NCBI GenBank assembly: GCA_964035545.1
Contig: OZ037768.1
Span: 20,024,700 to 20,088,699, forward strand
Reading direction: 5' to 3'
Origin: Bugula neritina
Lineage: Eukaryota; Bryozoa; Gymnolaemata; Cheilostomatida; Bugulidae
Length of the DNA stretch: 64,000 nucleotides
The position numbers were made by a program, and so were the translations under genes. Under the pieces are notes generated by a model, which saw only the letters and a program-made list of their open reading frames with translations, ran no database searches and was not told the origin of the DNA. Below, piece by piece: positions 57,674 to 64,000 of this stretch. Every line of letters begins with the position of its first letter. Within the stretch, counting starts at the first letter, position 1.

Positions 57674-59436
57674 CCTTCCGTAACTTCACTAAAATACAAT
57701 GCAAATGTAGAGAGAGGCAGTGACGTGATGAATAAATTAGCTAGCAACCGATAGATTTAATGCTCAACACCTTAAAATATTGTGCTAGATAGGAATAAGC
57801 ATAGCTGGTTTTAGCCCTTTTCCAGAATAGCATAGCATAGCAAGCGTATAGCAGCGGGTAGGGCAGAAAATAGGGCAACTTGTTGAAATTATAGTTGTAA
57901 AAGAAATTGTGAGTTAGGAATCTAATGGTTTATGTAAATAATGCGAGCAAAAACAGAAATAGACTGGGTTCATTTACAAGCGAGTTACAGCATTTGATGG
58001 CAATAATTATACTTGAATACTCATAACTACCCATTAACTAATATTCATCAATTACTTGGCCCTGAAACTGAACCTAAGTAAGATATCCAAAGTTATTTGA
58101 ATCAAACTAAAAAGTATAACATATTTTACAAAGCTTGCCACACTTAATACCCACCACCTCAGTAGAAGCAAAGAGATAGGAGAAAGTTGATGAGGAGTTA
58201 TAGAATGGTTGCCAAGTGGATATTTTTGTTATTGGGGATCTAAGCATTTGAAAGTTCATAAAAATCTGCTTCTTCAACTATGAATATTTGAGCTGTAAAC
58301 TTATCAACTACTTTTACCTTTTAAGTAACATGCCATAAGCTTTTCCTTACCCACCATAGCAATTACAATTCTCAATGAGGTAAAATTTATAGCGAACTTT
58401 CGCAAAGCTTTAGTCAATTCTGAAACCTCTTTTATAAGCAGAATTAGCCAGCTTACACCGTTGAGCTGTACATTGAATGGTTGACAATCTTATTTGAATT
58501 CGAATGTAACACAGCATATTGTAGTATCTAATAACCTTTCTCTAATACCTTTCAATATATATGCAATAGGCTATTATTTAACTATAAATATAGTAATATC
58601 CCTTTATGGATGGCTTAAGAATTAGGACTAGGAAATTTTTTTTTAACCATATACGAAAATAGAATGTCTTAATTTATAATTGGACATTACATTTAGATTG
58701 AAGCTGTCAAAGTGTATTTTCCTTGATGGTAAGAAATTATTATTTCAAACTTGAAATAATCAAAACTATAAGTGTTATTATAAGTATAACTAAAAGCATA
58801 GCATTGCGGCTTGCCAAATTTTATATAGTATTTTCTTTATATTAGTATTACAATTGTTGCAAAAACTTTAGAAAGTATTATTTGTACCACTAGCATGAGT
58901 ATTACCCTTAAATTTAATACCGCATTAAGTTTAATATTTATAAATTATAATATTATTATTAATAATTATAATATTATGAATACTAATGCTCAAATATTAT
59001 TATTAGTGTTACTGTCTGTTATACTCATAGCTTATAGTTATATGTTATAAGTCATAGATATAATCATAATAAATATTAATACAATAAGTATAACATTTAT
59101 AATGATAATCATAATGAAGCCTCTTTTATGCTAATAGTAATACTGATACCACAATAAAGCCAAATGACAATGCTAATTCAGATTATTCCTATTAATACTC
59201 AAGTTCAACTTCATATTGATATTGTAAAAGTAAAACATAACAACTTGTAGTAAAAGTTTAAAATATAACTATTGTATTTCTATTTACCTATTATAATTGC
59301 AAAGTTATTATAAATTATATATAACTGTGATATTGATTATGCAATTAAATTGAAATAAAACGTATTAAATTAAAATATCAATTAATGAATTAATTATAAC
59401 TTAAAACTATGTAAAACTAAAACGATTTGCAAATTG

Positions 59437-59526
59437 AAAAAACTCTCAGTATGAGTATGACTATGAGTATGAGTATAAGTTATACTCATACTCATAGTGA
59501 TAGTCATACTCACACTGAGAGTTTTT
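59437..59526. repeat. Long imperfect hairpin
   Basis: AAAAACTCTCAG...GAGTATAA and its reverse complement ...CTGAGAGTTTTT form arms of about 41 and 47 nt with almost no loop. The right arm carries a 6-nt GATAGT insertion. Confidence 0.85.
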
Positions 59527-59537
59527 ATAAATGTAAG

Positions 59538-59610
59538 TATATAGTTAATGTTATACTTATACTTATAGTTATACTATAACTATAAGTATAAGTATAAGTA
59601 TAACTATATA
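59538..59610. repeat. Second AT-rich palindrome
   Basis: TATATAGTTA at the left end pairs with TAACTATATA at the right end, across tandem ATACTTAT and ATAAGTAT words. It directly follows the first hairpin, only 11 bp away. Confidence 0.75.
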
Positions 59611-61742
59611 CTCACATTTAATGATTTATATTTATAGTTTTAGTATAACTTATAATTATAGTTATACTTCTAAGTTCTAACTATAAGTGTAACTCAAACT
59701 GTAAGTGTTATCGGTTATAAATACAATTTTAATAATATAATCATAATCATAATGACTTACCGTAATTTGTCACAAAGACAGGCTATGATATTAAAATATA
59801 AAGAAAGATGGCGTTGCCATTAACCTAAAGAAAGCTTTCAGCCAAATGATAACGCACTTACAGGTTTAAGTTGGGTAACAAAATCACCTGAAGAAGGCAA
59901 GGTGAATAATAGCAGAACAATTACATTTAGTTTTACAATCCCAATGTGATTGAAGTCTGCGGTAAGCGCCATTGACGTCAATACCAGTGTCACGCCTACT
60001 AAAACCTGCTGTAGCCAATTAAAAACATCGCCAACCCTCCCCTCTTTTTATCGAGAAGCTAACTCTTGTTTAACTTTTATTGTATTAAAAAATATTATTA
60101 TGTGGTTTTCTACTTCTAGCCTTTGCTTCTAGTCTGGAAGGGCTTGTTTCCTGTAGAGTGTAGCCTCATAATGAGTGCTAGTGTGGTCAATATGAAAAAC
60201 TTTGCTGTGCAATCGCTCCCAACTCAAACTGCAACTAGGATTATTCAGTAAAGCTGTAGAGTATAGTTAAGTTTTAATGATGTAATGATTGTGTTCTTGC
60301 GCGTTTTGTTATTATTTTAATTTTGCCATTTTCTTACTCTTATGATATTGATTTTGAATTTCAATTGAATTTGAATTTGATTATCATATTCATTGTGATT
60401 GACTTTGAGTGATTGACATTATCATCAGCTAAAGCTGACCACAATAACGAAATCAATCTGAGTTCAATATCAATATGAATGATTAAATAATAAAATTATG
60501 AAAATATATTTGAAATAATATTTAATTTTGTAATATTGTTAATAATAAATATAATCATAATGACTTGAAGTGAAATTGAAGCTTAATTTTTGAGTTTACA
60601 ATATGAATATGAATAATCATAATGATTATTATTATACTTATACAGTTATAGTAACTAATAGTTATTTATATACTATAATTTAACTGTATAATACTGAAAG
60701 TAATTTAAACTATTATAGTTATGAGTTCAGAGTTGTCACTTTTACTTTAAGTTTAAGTTTATGCTGATAGTTAATCATTAATTAGCACTAGCAGTACTGT
60801 AGCTAGGCTTAAGTTGGTGTTATTGTTATAGTTATACTTAAATTAATTACTAAGTCTAATATTATAGTCATACTCATAGACTAAGACTTAGAGTTAGACT
60901 CATAGTCATACTGCCATAGTGATAGTAGTACTGATAGCTATAATGATAGTTATAATCATTATAAGTTAAAGTATTACAAATTTGATCACTATTATAATGA
61001 TAATCATAATCACCAAATGATTATCATAATGATAATGAGAAGCAGAAAGTTACTTGAGTGGCAAGTAATTATGATTATCATAAATTAAAATTATAATCAT
61101 AATAATAATGGCGATTATTTTAATTATAACAATATAATTATATAAGTATGTTATCTTATAATTTTTATAATAACTGTAAGTGTAGTAATATTTATATTAT
61201 AGCAATCGCCAATATCAATATGAAATTGAAAATGAATGTAATCATTTAAAGTGAAGATACGAATCAAATGAATATGAATTTTAATATGAATATGATTACT
61301 TATGATTATTAGTTATCGTTATGATTGTTCGATTATTAAATTAATATTATTTGTAATTTTACTGTCATAAATTTATTTTTGATGATAATTAGTAATTATG
61401 TTAATTAATATTATTATAATTATTATTATACTGAAACATCAACTACTACTTATTGTTATAGTTATACTTATACCTAGGTTATACTTATACTCTATTACTA
61501 TGGCTATGGAAAAATGAAGCATTCAGATAGAAATCACTTGTTTGTATTTATTTTGAAATATATAAGATATTCTAGTTCAAATAAAAACCACCTTAATTGG
61601 TGTAGTTACCACCATTGCCATTATTTTTTCATTATTAAAAGTGTTTATATAAACTTTCTTTGTACAAACAGCACAACATTATTGCATAAATTCACATAAG
61701 TTTGTCCTTTACTATTCTAGGTTGACATAAAATACAGTCAGA

Positions 61743-63731
61743 ATGGGTAAACGATCCACAACATCCACAAAAAGTGGGAAGTTTATGAATCCTACAGATC
61801 AAGCACGTGAGTATTAAGTATCAGTTACATGTTTAATATTTATACTGTGGTGTATTGTTATAACATATCAAAACATGTGAATGTTCAATTTAAACCATTG
61901 CTTATAACTAGATATACAAGTTATGAAAATTAAGGTTGCAATATTTTTGGGTTTGAAATGCACCTAATTGCTAGCTGCTAACTGCAGTCTAATGAAAAAT
62001 ATTGTCATTTTAAAGGAAAGGAACAAAGGCGAAAAGAGTTAAAGAAAAATAAGAAGCAGCGTATGGCAGTGCGACATGCGGTTCTCAAAGGCAAAGACGC
62101 ACAGAAAATTATTCAGGATCTCGACGAAATTGACGACATGGGTGCGTGACTCTGGTGTTGCAAGTTTACTTTTATATTGAAACGGTTTGTCAGAATATTC
62201 TAAAAGGCTTTTATATAAATAATTCTTACTGTTGTTTTTGTAGAATTGAATCCTTCAAAGCCACCTTCTTTGGGAGAAAAAGTCCTTAAAGAAAAACGTA
62301 GAAAACTTATGGAAACCTTTGAAAGAGTTTTAAAATTATATGTAAGTCTCGTAACGTGCTACTGTAGCCTGGTCTTCATTTAGTAACACCACCCAACCTC
62401 TATTCTTTTAAACACTACTAACTGCTGACTTGAAAGTTTAGGAAATAAGACCAAATAAATTCTCTTGTTTGAGTTTTGTTACGTATGTAATAAATTTGTG
62501 TTATGTTTTTAGGAAAAAGAAGACACAGAATATTATGCAGAATTCAAGGAAGTTTATGATCAGTATCTAGAAAGAAGAGCTAGAAAGCAGATGTATTACG
62601 GTATGAACTACGATGAGTCATAAGACTGCTGACTTGGCAACTGCTAAGTTACCAAGTTAGCAGGAGATGTTGATTTCTCTCTATTTGGTTGTGTTGATTG
62701 GTTAAAGCCATGATACTGTGTGGCTCAGTTCCCTTCTAGAGTGTGTGAATATATACTGTGTGTTCTCTTGTAATACAGATGAAGTGAAATCAGCTGAACG
62801 AGTCCTAGTAGATGAAATACCTCTCCCGGATTTACCGTTAGTCACACCCGTAGCCCCGTATGATATTCCCCTTCCTCAACCTAAAAGTATATTAAAGAAG
62901 GCTCCAGCTTATACCCAGGAGTAAGTCAGGCCTCCTAACTTCACTATGTATGCATAATGCGTGTTGCTTCATTGTTATTTTTTAACCCTAAGTTCTATTA
63001 TTTCTTGTTGACAGTTAACTTTTATAGCATCATTATATTACTATTCATCTGCCATTATGCAAAACCTGGTTTGATTATAATGATGTATCATTTAATGATT
63101 CAAATTAATCTCTAACTTTTTTTAGTTGTCTGCTCTCCGACTATTCATAATATTTTTGTTTTTCAGTGAAAACAAAAGGAAACCCCCAGGTCCGCCTCCT
63201 GGACCCCCTCCAGCACTCAGCGATTCTGAAGAAGAACTAGAAGTGGACACAACTCCTTTAGCTGGTGCGCACACTTCTTTTACCCTCTTTAAAATTTGTC
63301 TAAAATTAATAAACTGTTCTTTTCTTACTGAAATAAAATAAAAACCAAATTACCAACATAACAGGTGGTATTTTTAGCTAATCTACCAAAGCATTTGATT
63401 ACTACCTAAATTCTAAGCTTTTCCATTCCACTATAGTTGTTATCCAATATAAATTTAGACTGGTACTTCACCCATGCAGTGATAGTTTAGTTGTGTTACT
63501 CTCTCTATTATTGGTTCTTGGAATATTCTAGAGAAACACAGATCCATCCGATTCCAGGATGAGGAAGGAAGAGAACCGGCTGACAGGGAAACTGAAAAGA
63601 AGGGCCTTGATGAGCATACTGAGAGCACAGCCAAGCCTACTACACCACTGCAGGCAGCCATGTTGAAAATGGCAGCTGAGAAAGCAGCAAAAGTGCTTGA
63701 ACAGAGTCAGCAAAATGCCAATGATGAGGAG
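61743..63731 (+). CDS. WBP11: WW domain-binding protein 11, splicing factor (3' part outside window)
   Basis: Seven in-frame exons: 61743-61806, 62016-62141, 62244-62341, 62513-62600, 62779-62920, 63167-63264, 63532-63731; the last donor (GTGTGT) leads past the window edge. They give 272 residues. The start MGKRSTTSTKSGKFMNPTDQ, then KEQRRKELKKNKKQRM, matches the conserved WBP11 N-terminus. GEKVLKEKRRKLMETFERVL follows, then IPLPDLP and IPLPQPKSILKKAPAY. Exon 6 has the Pro/Gly run PPGPPPGPPPALSDSEEELE, the WW/PQBP1-binding type of motif; exon 7 has KHRSIRFQDEEG. The protein is a nuclear spliceosome-associated factor that activates the Prp43/DHX15 pathway partners and binds PP1. The ATG lies 22 nt after a good acceptor, so a non-coding first exon or trans-splicing is likely. 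Confidence 0.95.
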
Positions 63732-64000
63732 GTGTGTTGGGAGTATCTTACTGTTGGGATATTTTAACATGAAGTACTTGACACTGTGAATTCAATTGGA
63801 AGTTCGTAAAGTTGTGCAGCTTGATTTTTAATTTTCAAGTTTGTGTTGTCCACTGCGCCAGTACAGCAAAGAGTGGTAGTGTTTTCTTGTAATGAGAATG
63901 TAGATCATAGTCATAGTCATAGTCATATGGGCTAACATGGCATTATTACATCTCAGTGTGTTACAGCACAGCATAGTTTATATGTGCCTAGAGCTTAATA

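Larger units (their letters stand above)
57674..61742. other. Divergent intergenic region, kinase / WBP11
   Basis: About 4.1 kb between start codons facing apart. From about 58650 to 61480 the DNA is unusual: an irregular mosaic of short AT-rich words such as TATACTCATA, ATAATCATAATG and TATAAGTATAAG, often in self-complementary order. No coding exon was found. The acceptor at 61719-61720 (ACTATTCTAG) marks the last leader intron before WBP11. Confidence 0.55.

Overview
This is metazoan nuclear DNA. Genes carry GT-AG introns of roughly 0.1-4 kb, the sequence is AT-rich, and simple repeats are plentiful. Several products are animal-specific: a Frizzled receptor, Shisa-like membrane proteins, a sushi/mucin surface protein and a PFTAIRE-type cyclin-dependent kinase. 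The gene structures do not look vertebrate. An invertebrate is likely, possibly an early-branching one such as a sponge, but the sequence alone does not fix the species. All gene models were built by hand from reading frame, splice sites and phase, with no transcript evidence.

Layout, left to right. 16-10170 (+): 3' part of a surface protein with sushi (CCP) modules, one giant mucin-like exon of about 42 x 147 bp, and a hydrophobic C-terminus like a GPI signal. 10171-13640: 3' UTR and intergenic DNA with a 116-bp inverted-repeat pair. 13669-14988 (+): a short three-exon gene I do not recognise. 15969-19046 (-) and 20706-23235 (+): two divergent Shisa-like type I membrane proteins, the second with an added Ser/Tyr/Arg-rich region. 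23236-28167: gene-poor, with a tRNA-derived SINE and a large (TA)n tract. 28168-31594 (-): two-exon Frizzled. 33793-40801 (+): complete NOSIP (8 exons, 300 aa). 41610-57673 (-): complete CDK14/15-type kinase (16 exons, 575 aa). 61743-63731 (+): 5' part of WBP11, running off the right edge.

Functional links. Frizzled is the Wnt receptor. Vertebrate Shisa proteins retain immature Frizzled in the ER. CDK14 with cyclin Y phosphorylates the Wnt co-receptor LRP6. The kinase-to-Frizzled order on one strand matches the human CDK14-FZD1 and CDK15-FZD7 neighbourhoods, so it looks like ancient microsynteny. NOSIP (a U-box-type E3 ligase) and WBP11 (a splicing factor) are housekeeping genes.

Other notable items: a MITE with 70-bp terminal inverted repeats and a TTA target duplication inside a kinase intron; two diverged copies of a tRNA-derived SINE; hairpin-forming irregular repeats in the two largest divergent intergenic regions; and a plausible 3' splice acceptor 5-22 nt before the start codon of every gene whose first coding exon is confidently placed.
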